Source: Streptomyces gelaticus
GTDB lineage: Bacteria; Actinomycetota; Actinomycetes; Streptomycetales; Streptomycetaceae
Assembly (NCBI RefSeq): GCF_014649535.1
Contig: NZ_BMTF01000006.1
Coordinates: 169,434-233,433, forward strand
Direction of reading: 5' to 3'
DNA length: 64,000 nucleotides
Shown one piece after another: positions 46,294 through 55,087 of the stretch. A program made the position numbers and the translations under genes. The notes beneath the pieces are model-generated. The model saw nothing but the letters and a program-made list of their open reading frames with translations. It was not told where the DNA came from and made no database searches. How positions within the stretch are numbered: the stretch's first letter is position 1; each line of letters opens with the position of its first letter.

Positions 46294-47427
46294 GTGTCAA
46301 GGCTGGAAGCTGAACGCTTGTACAAAGTGTTCGGCAGACGACCCGATCAAGCCGTGCAGAAGCTCGAAGGCGGCGCCGACCGCGACGAACTGCGCGCCGA
46401 CGGAACGACCGCAGCGGTGATCGACGCCTCGTTCACCGTCGAACCGGGACAGATCTTCGTCGTGATGGGTCTGTCCGGGTCCGGGAAGTCCACGTTGCTG
46501 CGCATGCTCAACGGACTTCTGGAGCCCACCGCCGGACGCGTCCTCTTCGACGGCCAGGACCTGACCGCCCTGAGCCCCGCCGAACTGCGCCATGTCCGGT
46601 CCTCCAAGATCAGCATGGTGTTCCAGCACTTCGCGCTCTTCCCCCACCGCAGTGTGCTGGAGAACGCCGCGTACGGCCTGGAGGTGCAGGGCGTACCGCG
46701 TGCCGAGCGCGAGAAGCGCGCCGCCGAGGCACTGGAGCTGACCGGCCTCGCCGGCTGGGAGAAGTCCTGGCCCGACGAGCTGTCCGGCGGCATGCAGCAG
46801 CGTGTCGGCCTGGCCCGCGCCCTGGCCACCGACGCCGACCTGCTGCTGATGGATGAGTCCTTCAGCGCGCTCGACCCGCTGATCCGCCGCGACATGCAGG
46901 ACCAGCTGCTCGAACTGCAGAAGCGGCTGAAGAAGACCATCGTCTTCATCACCCACGACCTCAACGAGGCCATGCGCCTCGGCGACCGCATCGCCGTCAT
47001 GCGCGACGGGAGGATAGTCCAGCTCGGCACCGCCGAGGACATCCTCGTCACCCCGGCCAACGACTACGTCGCCTCCTTCACCCAGGACGTCGACCGGACC
47101 CGGGTGCTGACCGCGGGCGCCATCATGGCCGAGCCGCACACCGTCATGGGCACCAGCACGGACGACGGCAAGGAGCTGCGCACCGCCGCCGACGTGCTCG
47201 CGGCCGCCCCGGCCACCGTCACCGAGTCCACGCCGATCATCGAGCTCTTCACGCCCTGCTCGCAGAGCGGTGTCGCGGTCGCCGTGACCGACAGCGAGGG
47301 CGAGCTCGTCGGTGTCGTACCGCGCGCCCGGCTGCTCGCCGTCCTCGGCGAGCCGATGACCCCCGCCGAGGCTCCCGAGAACGTCGAGCCCGGCACGGTC
47401 GGCACGAAGAAGGTGGCCAGTGTTTAG
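46294..47427 (+). CDS. Glycine betaine/proline ABC importer ATPase, OpuAA/ProV type
   Basis: 377 aa. It begins MSRLEAERLYKVFGRRPDQAV, the extension typical of ProV/OpuAA, with Walker A GLSGSGKST from residue 59, signature LSGGMQQRV, Walker B LLLMDESFSALD and the switch His in ITHDLNEAMR. The C-terminal 100 residues hold CBS-like sequences that sense ionic strength in OpuA. GTG 46294 follows GAGG with 5 bases between. It overlaps the permease gene by 8 bases. Confidence 0.92.
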   Translation: MSRLEAERLYKVFGRRPDQAVQKLEGGADRDELRADGTTAAVIDASFTVEPGQIFVVMGLSGSGKSTLLRMLNGLLEPTAGRVLFDGQDLTALSPAELRHVRSSKISMVFQHFALFPHRSVLENAAYGLEVQGVPRAEREKRAAEALELTGLAGWEKSWPDELSGGMQQRVGLARALATDADLLLMDESFSALDPLIRRDMQDQLLELQKRLKKTIVFITHDLNEAMRLGDRIAVMRDGRIVQLGTAEDILVTPANDYVASFTQDVDRTRVLTAGAIMAEPHTVMGTSTDDGKELRTAADVLAAAPATVTESTPIIELFTPCSQSGVAVAVTDSEGELVGVVPRARLLAVLGEPMTPAEAPENVEPGTVGTKKVASV

Positions 47428-50056
47428 GCTCCCTCTCGGCGACTGGGTCGACTCCGCCGTCGACTGGCTCCAGACCCATCTGGCCTGGCTGTTCGACGCG
47501 ATCAGCTCGGTCGTCAGCACCATGTTCGACGGCATCGCCGCCGTGCTCTCCGCCCCCGCCCCGCTGCTCTTCGCGGGCATCGTCGCGGTCATCGCCTGGT
47601 GGCTGCGCGGTCTGCTCGCCGGTGTGCTCGCCTTCGTCGGCTTCGCGGTCATCGACTCCGTCGAGCTGTGGGACGAAGCGATGGACACCCTCACCCTGGT
47701 GCTCGTCGCCACCATCATCGCGCTGGTGCTGGCCGTACCGCTGGGGATCTGGGCATCCCGCTCCAAGACCGTCAGCGCGGTGACCCGGCCGGTCCTGGAC
47801 TTCATGCAGACCATGCCCGCCATGGTCTATCTGATCCCCGGCGTCATCTTCTTCGGCGTCGGCGTGGTGCCCGGCATCATCGCCACCATCATCTTCTCGC
47901 TGCCCCCGGGCGTCCGGATGACCGAACTCGGCATCCGCCAGGTCGACGGCGAGCTCGTCGAGGCGGCCGAGGCATTCGGCACCACCAAGCGCAACACCCT
48001 GCTGCGGGTCCAGCTGCCGCTCGCCCTGCCCACGATCATGGCGGGCATCAACCAGGTCATCATGCTGGGCCTGTCCATGGTGGTCATCGCCGGCATGGTC
48101 GGCGGCGGCGGCCTCGGCGGCGCCGTCTACCGCGCCATCGGCAACGTGGACGTCGGTCTCGGCTTCGAGGCGGGCATCTCCATCGTCATCGTGGCGATGT
48201 ACCTGGACCGGATGACCGGCGCGCTCGGCCGCGAGGTCTCCCCGCTCGCCCGCCGCGCGCTCGCCAGGGCGCAGGCGACGGCCGGCGGCTTCAAGCTCTG
48301 GAACCACCGCCCGCAGCCCGTGGTCGCGGTCTCCGGCGTCGTCGTCCTCGCGCTCGTCGCGGGCGCCCTGGGCGTCTTCGGCTCCTCCGGCACGGACAAG
48401 ACCGAGAGCACCGCCGACGGTTCCGCCATCGGCGCGGGCAAGAAGATCAGCATGGGCTACATCCCGTGGGACGAGGGCATCGCCTCCACCTTCCTCTGGA
48501 AGGAGATGCTGGAGAGGCGCGGCTTCGAGGTCGACGTCAAGCAGTACGAGGCCGGCGCGCTCTACACCGGTATGGCCAACGGCCAGATCGACTTCGAGAC
48601 CGACTCCTGGCTCCCGGTCACCCACGCCCAGTACTGGGAGAAGTACCAGGACCGCCTGGAGGACATGGGCTCCTGGTACGGCCCCACGTCCCTGGAGCTG
48701 GCCGTCCCCTCGTACCTGAAGGACGTCCAGTCGCTGGACGATCTCAAGGGCAAGGGCGCGCAGTTCAAGGGCCGGATCGTCGGCATCGAGCCGAGCGCCG
48801 GCGAGATGGGCCTGCTCAAGGACAAGATCCTGCCGGGCTACGGCCTGGACAAGGAGTACAAGGTCGTCGACGGCTCCACGCCGTCGATGCTGGCCGAGCT
48901 GAAGCGCGCGTACGCCAAGAAGGAACCGATCGTCGTTCCGCTCTGGTCGCCGCACTGGGCGTACAACCAGTTCGAGCTCACCAAGCTCAAGGACCCCAAG
49001 AACCTCTGGGGCAAGGGCGACGGCATCCACACCCTGGCCCGCAAGGGCTTCTCCGCCGACAACCCCGAGGTCGGCAGCTGGCTCAAGAACTTCAAGATGA
49101 GCGAGGACCAGCTCACCAGCCTCGAGGCGGAGATCCAGAAGGCCGGCTCCGGCAAGGAGCAGGAGGCGGTCCGCACCTGGCTGAAGGCCAACCCGGGCGT
49201 CGCCGACAAGTGGACCCCGGTCGCCGGGGCCGGCGCGGCCAAGGGCGCGAACGGCAAGGACGAGCGCGACCGCGCCGTCGAGATGGCCTGGTTCCCCTGG
49301 GAGGAGGACATCGCCGCCACGTACCTGTGGAAGGCCGTCCTGGAGGAGCGCGGCTACAAGGTCAACCTCAAGCAGTTCGAGGTCGGCCCGATGTACGCCG
49401 CGATGTCGCGCGGCCAGATCGACGTGCAGTTCGACGGCTGGCTGCCGTACACCCAGAAGAACTACTGGGAGAAGTACGGCTCGCAGCTGAGCGACCTCGG
49501 ATCGTGGTACGGCCCGACGTCCATCGAGGTCGCGGTGCCCTCCTACGTGAAGGACGTCAAGTCCCTCGCCGACCTCAAGGGCAAGGCCGCGCAGTTCAAG
49601 GGCCGGATCGTCGGCATCGAGCCAGGCACCGCCACGATGGAGAACCTCAAGAAGAACGTCCTGCCGGCCTACGGCCTGGACAAGGAGTACAAGGTCGTCG
49701 ACTCCTCGACGCCCGGCATGCTGGCCGAGCTGAAGCGCGCGTACGCCAAGAAGGAGCCGATCGCGGTGCTGCTCTGGACCCCGCACTGGGCGTACAGCGA
49801 GTACGGCATGACCAAGCTGGCGGACCCCGAGAAGGCCTTCGGTGACGGCGACCGGCTGCACACCATCGCGTCCAAGGAATTCCCGGAGAACTACCCGCAG
49901 CTGACGAAGTGGTTCAAGGACTTCAAGCTGAGCGAGGACCAGCTCGCCGGCCTGGAGAACCAGATCCAGAAGCACGGCGCGGGGCACGAGGAAGAGGCCG
50001 TGAAGGCCTGGATGGAGAAGAACCCGGGCATCGTGGACAAGATGGCCCCGCAGTAG
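47420..50056 (+). CDS. Betaine importer permease fused to two tandem substrate-binding domains
   Basis: 878 aa. Residues 1-320 are the permease with about six to eight membrane segments and the ABC coupling sequence EAAEAFGTTKRNTLLRVQLP. Two OpuAC-type binding domains follow, at about 345-615 and 622-878, each with the aromatic-cage residues (YIPWDEG / WFPWEED, DSWLPVTH / DGWLPYTQ, LWSPHWAY / LWTPHWAY). The repeat period is exactly 277 codons (831 bases). Usual OpuA permease fusions carry one domain. The GTG start at 47420 lies inside the end of the ATPase gene. Confidence 0.92.
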   Translation: MFRLPLGDWVDSAVDWLQTHLAWLFDAISSVVSTMFDGIAAVLSAPAPLLFAGIVAVIAWWLRGLLAGVLAFVGFAVIDSVELWDEAMDTLTLVLVATIIALVLAVPLGIWASRSKTVSAVTRPVLDFMQTMPAMVYLIPGVIFFGVGVVPGIIATIIFSLPPGVRMTELGIRQVDGELVEAAEAFGTTKRNTLLRVQLPLALPTIMAGINQVIMLGLSMVVIAGMVGGGGLGGAVYRAIGNVDVGLGFEAGISIVIVAMYLDRMTGALGREVSPLARRALARAQATAGGFKLWNHRPQPVVAVSGVVVLALVAGALGVFGSSGTDKTESTADGSAIGAGKKISMGYIPWDEGIASTFLWKEMLERRGFEVDVKQYEAGALYTGMANGQIDFETDSWLPVTHAQYWEKYQDRLEDMGSWYGPTSLELAVPSYLKDVQSLDDLKGKGAQFKGRIVGIEPSAGEMGLLKDKILPGYGLDKEYKVVDGSTPSMLAELKRAYAKKEPIVVPLWSPHWAYNQFELTKLKDPKNLWGKGDGIHTLARKGFSADNPEVGSWLKNFKMSEDQLTSLEAEIQKAGSGKEQEAVRTWLKANPGVADKWTPVAGAGAAKGANGKDERDRAVEMAWFPWEEDIAATYLWKAVLEERGYKVNLKQFEVGPMYAAMSRGQIDVQFDGWLPYTQKNYWEKYGSQLSDLGSWYGPTSIEVAVPSYVKDVKSLADLKGKAAQFKGRIVGIEPGTATMENLKKNVLPAYGLDKEYKVVDSSTPGMLAELKRAYAKKEPIAVLLWTPHWAYSEYGMTKLADPEKAFGDGDRLHTIASKEFPENYPQLTKWFKDFKLSEDQLAGLENQIQKHGAGHEEEAVKAWMEKNPGIVDKMAPQ
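48452..50041 (+). repeat. In-frame tandem duplication of the betaine-binding domain
   Basis: Two copies with an 831-base period. Long stretches are nearly identical at DNA level, for example around 48761 and 49592 and around 48850 and 49681. The copies differ in the cage loops (VTHAQ against YTQKN), so they may differ in affinity or ligand. Confidence 0.85.
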
Positions 50057-50086
50057 GACTCCCGCACGGACCGAAGCAACGGAAAC

Positions 50087-50113
50087 GGCGGGCCCGCCGA
50101 CGGCGGGCCCGCC
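50087..50113 (+). terminator. Terminator after the betaine importer
   Basis: 12-bp stem GGCGGGCCCGCC / GGCGGGCCCGCC (each arm itself palindromic) with a 3-base loop, followed by CTTTCC. Confidence 0.75.
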
Positions 50114-50148
50114 CTTTCCGGGTCTCCGGACGTTCACCATCCGGCCGA

Positions 50149-50172
50149 CCTTGCGCAACCGTATGCGTAAGG
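50149..50172. promoter_or_regulatory. Inverted repeat upstream of the XRE-cupin gene
   Basis: CCTTGCGCAAC and TATGCGTAAGG face each other around a CG centre, about 43 bases before the start. The inner TTGCGCAA is itself a palindrome. A likely autoregulatory operator. Confidence 0.5.
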
Positions 50173-50214
50173 TGCTGGCAGCCGGAAGGATGACGAGTCG
50201 GGAGGGAGCCGGAC

Positions 50215-50760
50215 ATGGACGAGAAGGAAGCACTCCGCGTGGGCGCCGCGGTCCGCCGAAGGCGCAGAACCCTGGGACTCACCCTGGCCGCCGTCGCCGA
50301 CCGCAGTGGTCTGTCCGTACCGTTCCTCAGCCAGATCGAGAACGAGCGGGCCAGACCCAGTGCCCGGTCCCTGGACCGGGTCGCCGAAGCACTGGAGACC
50401 ACCACGGCACGGCTGCGCGCCGCCGCGGACTCCGCGCGCGCCGTCGACGTGGTGCGGGCGGGCGAGGGCGACGGGGTGCGCAGGGTGGTGCGCGGACGCC
50501 ATCAGCTCAGCGCCCTGGAGTTCACCGGGGAGCTCGACCTCGGGCGCGAGTTCCAGCACCGCAACGACGAGGTGATGTACGTGGTGCAGGGCGCCGCGGA
50601 GGTGGAGGCCGAGGGGCAGGCGTACCGGCTGGAGCAGGGCGACACCCTCTTCCTGTCCGGCGGGGTGCGGCACCGCTGGCGGGCCACCGTGCCCGGCACT
50701 CGGCTGCTGGTCGTCGCGGTCGCCGAGCACATCGACGCCACCTACGACTCGCGCCGCTGA
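50215..50760 (+). CDS. XRE-family regulator with cupin domain
   Basis: 181 aa. Helix-turn-helix at about 12-65 (RRRRRTLGLTLAAVADRSGLS and LSQIENERARPSARSLDRVAEAL), then a cupin domain at about 100-175 (FQHRNDEVMYVVQGAAEVEAEGQ, YRLEQGDTLFLSGGVRHRW) whose His residues could bind a metal or small ligand. ATG 50215 follows GGAGGGAG. It is followed after 12 bases by the BtuF-like gene, probably in one operon. Confidence 0.88.
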   Translation: MDEKEALRVGAAVRRRRRTLGLTLAAVADRSGLSVPFLSQIENERARPSARSLDRVAEALETTTARLRAAADSARAVDVVRAGEGDGVRRVVRGRHQLSALEFTGELDLGREFQHRNDEVMYVVQGAAEVEAEGQAYRLEQGDTLFLSGGVRHRWRATVPGTRLLVVAVAEHIDATYDSRR

Positions 50761-50772
50761 GCGGGGGCCGTC

Positions 50773-51477
50773 ATGCGCGTCGTCTCCCTGGTGCCCTCGC
50801 TCACCGAGGCCGTCGCGGCCACCGCGCCCGGACTCCTGGCCGGGGTCACCGACTGGTGCACCCACCCGGCCGGCCTGGCCGCCGCGCGGATCGGCGGGAC
50901 CAAGAATCCCGACGTGGCCGCGGTTCTCGCGCTCCGGCCCGATCTTGTCGTCGCCAACGAGGAGGAGAACCGCGGGGCCGACCTCGCGGCGCTCCGGGCC
51001 GCCGGCGCCGAGGTGCTGGTCACCGAGGTCCGCACCCTCGACCAGGCCTTCGCGGAGCTCGAACGCGTCCTGGCCGCCTGCGGCCGGTCCAGGCCGGGCT
51101 GGCTGGGCGAGGCCGAGGCGGCCTGGGCGGCACTCCCGCCGCCCCGCGCCCCGCGCCGTGCGGTGGTGCCCGTCTGGCGCAGGCCCTGGATGGTCCTGGG
51201 CCGCGACACCTTCGCCGGGGACCTGCTCGCCAGGCTCGGCGTCGAGAACGTCTACGCGGACCACGCCGAGCGCTATCCGCGTATCCCGCTCGACGTACTC
51301 AACACGGCGGGCGCCGACCTGGTGGTGCTGCCCGACGAGCCGTACCGCTTCACCGCGGACGACGGTCCCGAGGCCTTCCCCGCACTGCCCGCCGCGCTCG
51401 TCGACGGGCGGTACCTCACGTGGTACGGACCGTCACTGGTGCGGGCGCCTGCGGTGCTGCGAGCAGCGCTCCGCTGA
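50773..51477 (+). CDS. BtuF-like helical-backbone metal receptor without signal peptide
   Basis: 234 aa, periplasmic-binding-protein class III fold with the long backbone helix (AALRAAGAEVLVTEVRTLDQ region), as in cobalamin and ferric-siderophore receptors. It starts directly with MRVVSLVPSLTEAV, the first strand of the mature domain, with no signal peptide or lipobox, so it should be cytoplasmic. GGTKNPD and PIWRRPW-like stretches are present. Its 3' end overlaps the converging TDT transporter gene by 62 bases. Confidence 0.83.
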   Translation: MRVVSLVPSLTEAVAATAPGLLAGVTDWCTHPAGLAAARIGGTKNPDVAAVLALRPDLVVANEEENRGADLAALRAAGAEVLVTEVRTLDQAFAELERVLAACGRSRPGWLGEAEAAWAALPPPRAPRRAVVPVWRRPWMVLGRDTFAGDLLARLGVENVYADHAERYPRIPLDVLNTAGADLVVLPDEPYRFTADDGPEAFPALPAALVDGRYLTWYGPSLVRAPAVLRAALR

Positions 51478-52567
51478 ACAGCCCGCGCAGCGTCCGTACT
51501 CCGGCCACCGCCCAGGCCGCCACCAGCAGCACGTACAGTGCGACGGCCAGCCAGGTGAACGCCGTGAGACCGGTGTGCCGGGCCAGACCCGCGGCGCCCG
51601 TGACACACGTACCGACCGGGAAGGTGAAGCCCCACCAGGTCATGGCGAAGGTCATGCCGTTCCGCGCGGCGCGCACAACCAGTGCGACGGCCAGTGCCAG
51701 CCACAGCAGCGCGAAGCCCATCACCGGCACCCCGTACAGCACGGCGAACACCCCGAACCCCGAGGCGTACGGTTCCCCGATCGCGCCCGGCGCCACATCC
51801 GCGAGCTGATTGACCGCGGTCGTCGACTGCCCCAGCGGGCCGAGGACCAGGAACAGGGTGGGCGTCAGCGCGAGCGGCAGCGGCCCCTGGTGGACGAGCC
51901 GGGCGAAGACCAACGGCAGCATCACCAGCGTGGCCAGCAGGCTCAGGCCGAACATCGCATAGCAGGCCAGCAGCATCGCCTCCCGCCACTGGCCGGCCGG
52001 CAGCTCCGGCACCAGCAGCGGACCGAGAGCCGCGGAGACCATCGGGGCGACCACCGGCAGCAGCCACACCGGCGACGCGGTGCCGGGGTCGATCCGGTGG
52101 CGTACGACCATCAGATACGGGATCGCGACCGCGGCGGCCAGCCCGATCAGCGTGCCCGCCGTGTACAGCACCACGTCCACGGCGAGCGCGGCCGGGTGCC
52201 CGATGACATCCCGGCCGACCACCATCGTCGAGCCGCCGACGGCCAGCAGGGCCATCGACAGACAGCCGTAGAACGGGGCCACGGCCGGGTCGAGGAGATG
52301 GCTGCGGGCCTGGTCGCGATGGGCGAGCCAGTGCCCGGTGCGGGCCACCAGCACCGCGACGAGCGCCGCCGCGGCCAGTGCCCACACCACCGTGCACGCC
52401 GCCCGTAGCCCGGGGACGTGCACGGGCAGCGCGACACCTCCGCTCGCGACGATCGAGGTGCCCATGACGGCGGCGTACCAATTGGGACCGAGGTACCGCA
52501 GGGAAGGCAGCCGTTCGGCGGCAGGGAGCGGGACCGGGGACTGCTGGGTCTGCGGAAAGATGGCCAT
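51416..52567 (-). CDS. TDT/TehA-family membrane transporter
   Basis: 383 aa, about ten membrane segments, tellurite-resistance/dicarboxylate transporter (TDT) family. It shows LGPNWYAAVMGTSIVASGG near the N-terminus and WWGFTFPVGTCV near residue 320, both family landmarks; relatives are anion channels or sulfite/malate exporters. ATG 52567 is the start, about 70 bases from the divergent LysR gene that probably regulates it. The stop lies inside the converging receptor gene. Confidence 0.85.
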   Translation of the reverse strand: MAIFPQTQQSPVPLPAAERLPSLRYLGPNWYAAVMGTSIVASGGVALPVHVPGLRAACTVVWALAAAALVAVLVARTGHWLAHRDQARSHLLDPAVAPFYGCLSMALLAVGGSTMVVGRDVIGHPAALAVDVVLYTAGTLIGLAAAVAIPYLMVVRHRIDPGTASPVWLLPVVAPMVSAALGPLLVPELPAGQWREAMLLACYAMFGLSLLATLVMLPLVFARLVHQGPLPLALTPTLFLVLGPLGQSTTAVNQLADVAPGAIGEPYASGFGVFAVLYGVPVMGFALLWLALAVALVVRAARNGMTFAMTWWGFTFPVGTCVTGAAGLARHTGLTAFTWLAVALYVLLVAAWAVAGVRTLRGLFSGALLAAPQAPAPVTVRTT

Positions 52568-52615
52568 GCCACGATTTTCTCGGCGGGGGCCGGGCCCCAC
52601 CAGGGAGTTCGCATC

Positions 52616-52643
52616 TATGAGGTCATAAGGTGGTTTTATGACC
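52616..52643. promoter_or_regulatory. Candidate LysR operator over its own start
   Basis: GGTCATAA (52621-52628) and TTATGACC (52636-52643) form a perfect 8-bp inverted repeat with 7 bases between, and TATGAGGTCATA at 52616-52627 overlaps it. The right arm contains the ATG of the LysR gene. Confidence 0.6.
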
Positions 52644-53573
52644 GGCGAAGCACATGTCCCTCTCTCCCACCGGGTCCCCGATCTCGGAGCGCTGGAGCTC
52701 CTGCTCGCCGTCGCCCGGCACGGCAGCCTGGGACGCGCGGCCCGGGAGACCGGCGTCACCCAGCCCGCCGCCAGCAGCCGTATCCGCTCCATGGAACGGC
52801 AGCTCGGAGTGGCCCTGCTGGACCGCTCGCCGCGCGGCTCCCGGCTCACCGACGCGGGCGCGCTGGTCACCGACTGGGCGCGCAGGATCGTCGAGGCCGC
52901 AGAGGCGTTCGACGCGGGCACACAGGCGCTGCGCGACCGGCGGGACTCCAGGCTGCGGGTCGCCGCCTCCATGACCATCGCCGAGTACCTGCTGCCCGGC
53001 TGGCTGATAGCACTGCGCGCCGAGCGGCCGGACACTGCGGTCTCGCTGCTCGCCGGGAACTCGGCGGCGGTCGCCGGCCGGCTGCTGGCCGGTGAGGCCG
53101 ACCTCGGGTTCGTGGAGGGCCTGTCCGTGCCGGAAGGGCTCGACGGGACGGTCATCGCCCATGACCGCCTCGTCGTCGTGGCCGCCCCCTCCCACGCCTG
53201 GGCCCGCCGTCTCACGCCCCTGACGCCGCAGGAACTGGCCGCGGCCCCGCTGATCCTGCGCGAACACGGCTCCGGCACCCGCCAGGTCCTGGACGCCGCC
53301 CTCGCCGTGCACGGCGGTCTCGCCCAGCCGCTGCTCGAACTCTCCTCCACGACCGCGGTGAAGGGAGCTGCGGAGAGCGGCGCCGGACCGTGCGTGCTGA
53401 GCGAACTGGCGCTCGGTGAGGAGCTGTCCTCGCGGCGCCTGGTCAAGGTCCCGGTCGCCGGAGTACGCCTGCGGCGCCAGCTCCGTGCGGTCTGGCCCTC
53501 CGGCCACCGCCCGACGGGGCCGGCCCGCGATCTGCTGTCACTGACCGCGCGGGACGGCCAGGCGCGTTCCTGA
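52638..53573 (+). CDS. LysR-family transcriptional regulator
   Basis: 311 aa. The helix-turn-helix is LELLLAVARHGSLGRAARETGVTQPAASSRI, followed by the linker helix and an effector domain (about 95-300) with ADLGFVEGLSVPEGL. ATG 52638 follows AAGGTGG. It is divergent from the TDT transporter; this pairing is common for LysR-regulated anion exporters. Confidence 0.9.
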   Translation: MTGEAHVPLSHRVPDLGALELLLAVARHGSLGRAARETGVTQPAASSRIRSMERQLGVALLDRSPRGSRLTDAGALVTDWARRIVEAAEAFDAGTQALRDRRDSRLRVAASMTIAEYLLPGWLIALRAERPDTAVSLLAGNSAAVAGRLLAGEADLGFVEGLSVPEGLDGTVIAHDRLVVVAAPSHAWARRLTPLTPQELAAAPLILREHGSGTRQVLDAALAVHGGLAQPLLELSSTTAVKGAAESGAGPCVLSELALGEELSSRRLVKVPVAGVRLRRQLRAVWPSGHRPTGPARDLLSLTARDGQARS

Positions 53574-53749
53574 GGTCCCGGCGGCGCCGCACGCCCGGCA
53601 AAACCGGCGGGCGCCGTTGGACCCAATGCGCGCGGCGGCGCTCCGCCGGCTGCGCGGGAGACCCGGCCCCGGCGCTCCCTGAGGGAGCCTCACGGACACA
53701 AGCCGCCCAATGGTCTTTGCGTCCGCCAGGGGGGCGGCGCGCCCCCGGC

Positions 53750-54478
53750 TCAGGTCAGGAAGCCGCGCAGCAGCGCGGCCGTACCGGCGCAGTGCTCGCG
53801 CATCACCGCGCGCGCGGCCTCGCCGTCCCCGTCGAGGACCGCCTCGACGAGGCTGGTGTGCTGGTGCTGCGAATGCTCCAGGTTCCGCACGAGCAGCGGT
53901 ATGCAGTCCAGCAGGTCGTTCAGGGTGGCCCGGACGGCTGCGTACTGCGTGGTGAGCGAGGCGGATCCGGAGAGTTCGGCCAGGGTCAGATGGAACAGGG
54001 TGTCGCGCCTGCGGTAGTCCTGGAGCGGAGCCTCGTGGGTCGCCGCCAGGGCCGCGCGCAGCCGGTCCGCGCCCTCGCCGTCGAGCCCCTGCGCGGCGCA
54101 CAGCTCGGCCGCACCCGCCTCCAGCACCTCGCGGAAGCGCAGCACGTCCTCGATGTCGACGGACGCCACCCTGCGACGCAGCTCGTCCTCGCCGGGGCTG
54201 CCGGTACGCAGCCGCACGAACGTGCCGCCGTACCGGCCGCGCCTGCTCTCCACCAGCCCCTGGTCCTGCAGTACTTTCAGCACCTCGCGGAGGGTGACCC
54301 GGCTTATCCCCAGCAGTTCCGAGAGGTCGCGCTCGGCCGGCAGCCGCCCGCCGCCCGGCACCAGCCCGAGTCTGATCACCTGGAGGATCTGCTCCAGCGC
54401 CTCCTCGAAGCCGTTCCCCGCCCGGACCGGCCGCAGCACGGGCATCAGGCGGTCGATGAACTCGCTTTCCCCGGCCAC
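53750..54478 (-). CDS. GntR-family regulator, FadR/FCD subgroup
   Basis: 242 aa. Winged helix at about 25-90 (GGRLPAERDLSELLGISRVTLREVLKVLQ) and an FCD ligand domain (about 100-235) with the metal-binding-type pattern HLTLAELSGSASL and RDTLFH, plus a late His near HQHTSLVEAV. GTG 54478 follows AGGGGGAA. Targets are unknown; no catabolic gene is adjacent. The 176 bases between it and the LysR gene hold only weak hairpins. Confidence 0.88.
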   Translation of the reverse strand: MAGESEFIDRLMPVLRPVRAGNGFEEALEQILQVIRLGLVPGGGRLPAERDLSELLGISRVTLREVLKVLQDQGLVESRRGRYGGTFVRLRTGSPGEDELRRRVASVDIEDVLRFREVLEAGAAELCAAQGLDGEGADRLRAALAATHEAPLQDYRRRDTLFHLTLAELSGSASLTTQYAAVRATLNDLLDCIPLLVRNLEHSQHQHTSLVEAVLDGDGEAARAVMREHCAGTAALLRGFLT

Positions 54479-54639
54479 GTCCCGTTCCCCCTAACCCGGT
54501 CACCGGTCGACCAGCAATGGCCGACGTCCACACCATAGGTCTTCCGGCCGGCCGGGTACGGAGCAGCCCCCGCACCCCTGTGCGGACGATCCGGACAGAC
54601 CGTCAATCGCCGGGTCCGGGCCGGTGGCCGAACCCTGGA

Positions 54640-55073
54640 GTGGGGGGAACGACCAACGCGACGGCGCCCGGCTGGTACCCGGACGCCGCGGCACCGGGCA
54701 CCGATCGGTGGTGGGACGGCACGGCGTGGACCGCGCGCACCCGCCCGGCCACCCCGGCACCCCAGGGCTTCGGCCCGCCCGAGCCGGTCGCCGCCGAATC
54801 CGGCAGCGGCGCCACCACCGGCGGGGGCGGCACCCGGATCGTCGCGCTCACCGTGGCCGGCCTGATCGTCGTCGGCGCCGCGTCACCGGAGCCGTCCTGC
54901 TGGGCGGTGACGACAACGGCGCGCGGCCCGAGGCCGAAGAGAGCAGCTCCGCACCGCCGGCCACCACCGCGACGGCCACCCCGTCGCCCGGCGACGACAC
55001 CATCACCAAGGGGATCCGGTCGATCGGAGACAGCGCGACGAGCGGTGGCGCGGGCAGTTCGATCGCGTCTTGA
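54640..55073 (+). pseudogene. DUF2510 membrane protein with one-base frameshift
   Basis: The first frame from GTG 54640 encodes a DUF2510 domain (APGWYPDAAAPGTDRWWDGT) and the first half of a membrane helix (IVALTVAGLIVVGAA). At about 54880 the reading must shift: the second frame continues the helix (VTGAVLLGGDDNG), then a Ser/Thr-rich exported tail, and stops at 55071. One missing G near GCCGCG|TCACC explains it, so the intact protein would be about 144 aa. This is either a sequencing error, a recent mutation or a programmed shift. Confidence 0.7.
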
Positions 55074-55087
55074 CCGGGCCGCCGCGC

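Noticed and set aside
47249..50233. A 994-aa minus-strand open frame over the betaine importer
   Set aside because: It is antisense to two well-recognised plus-strand genes and shows no domain.
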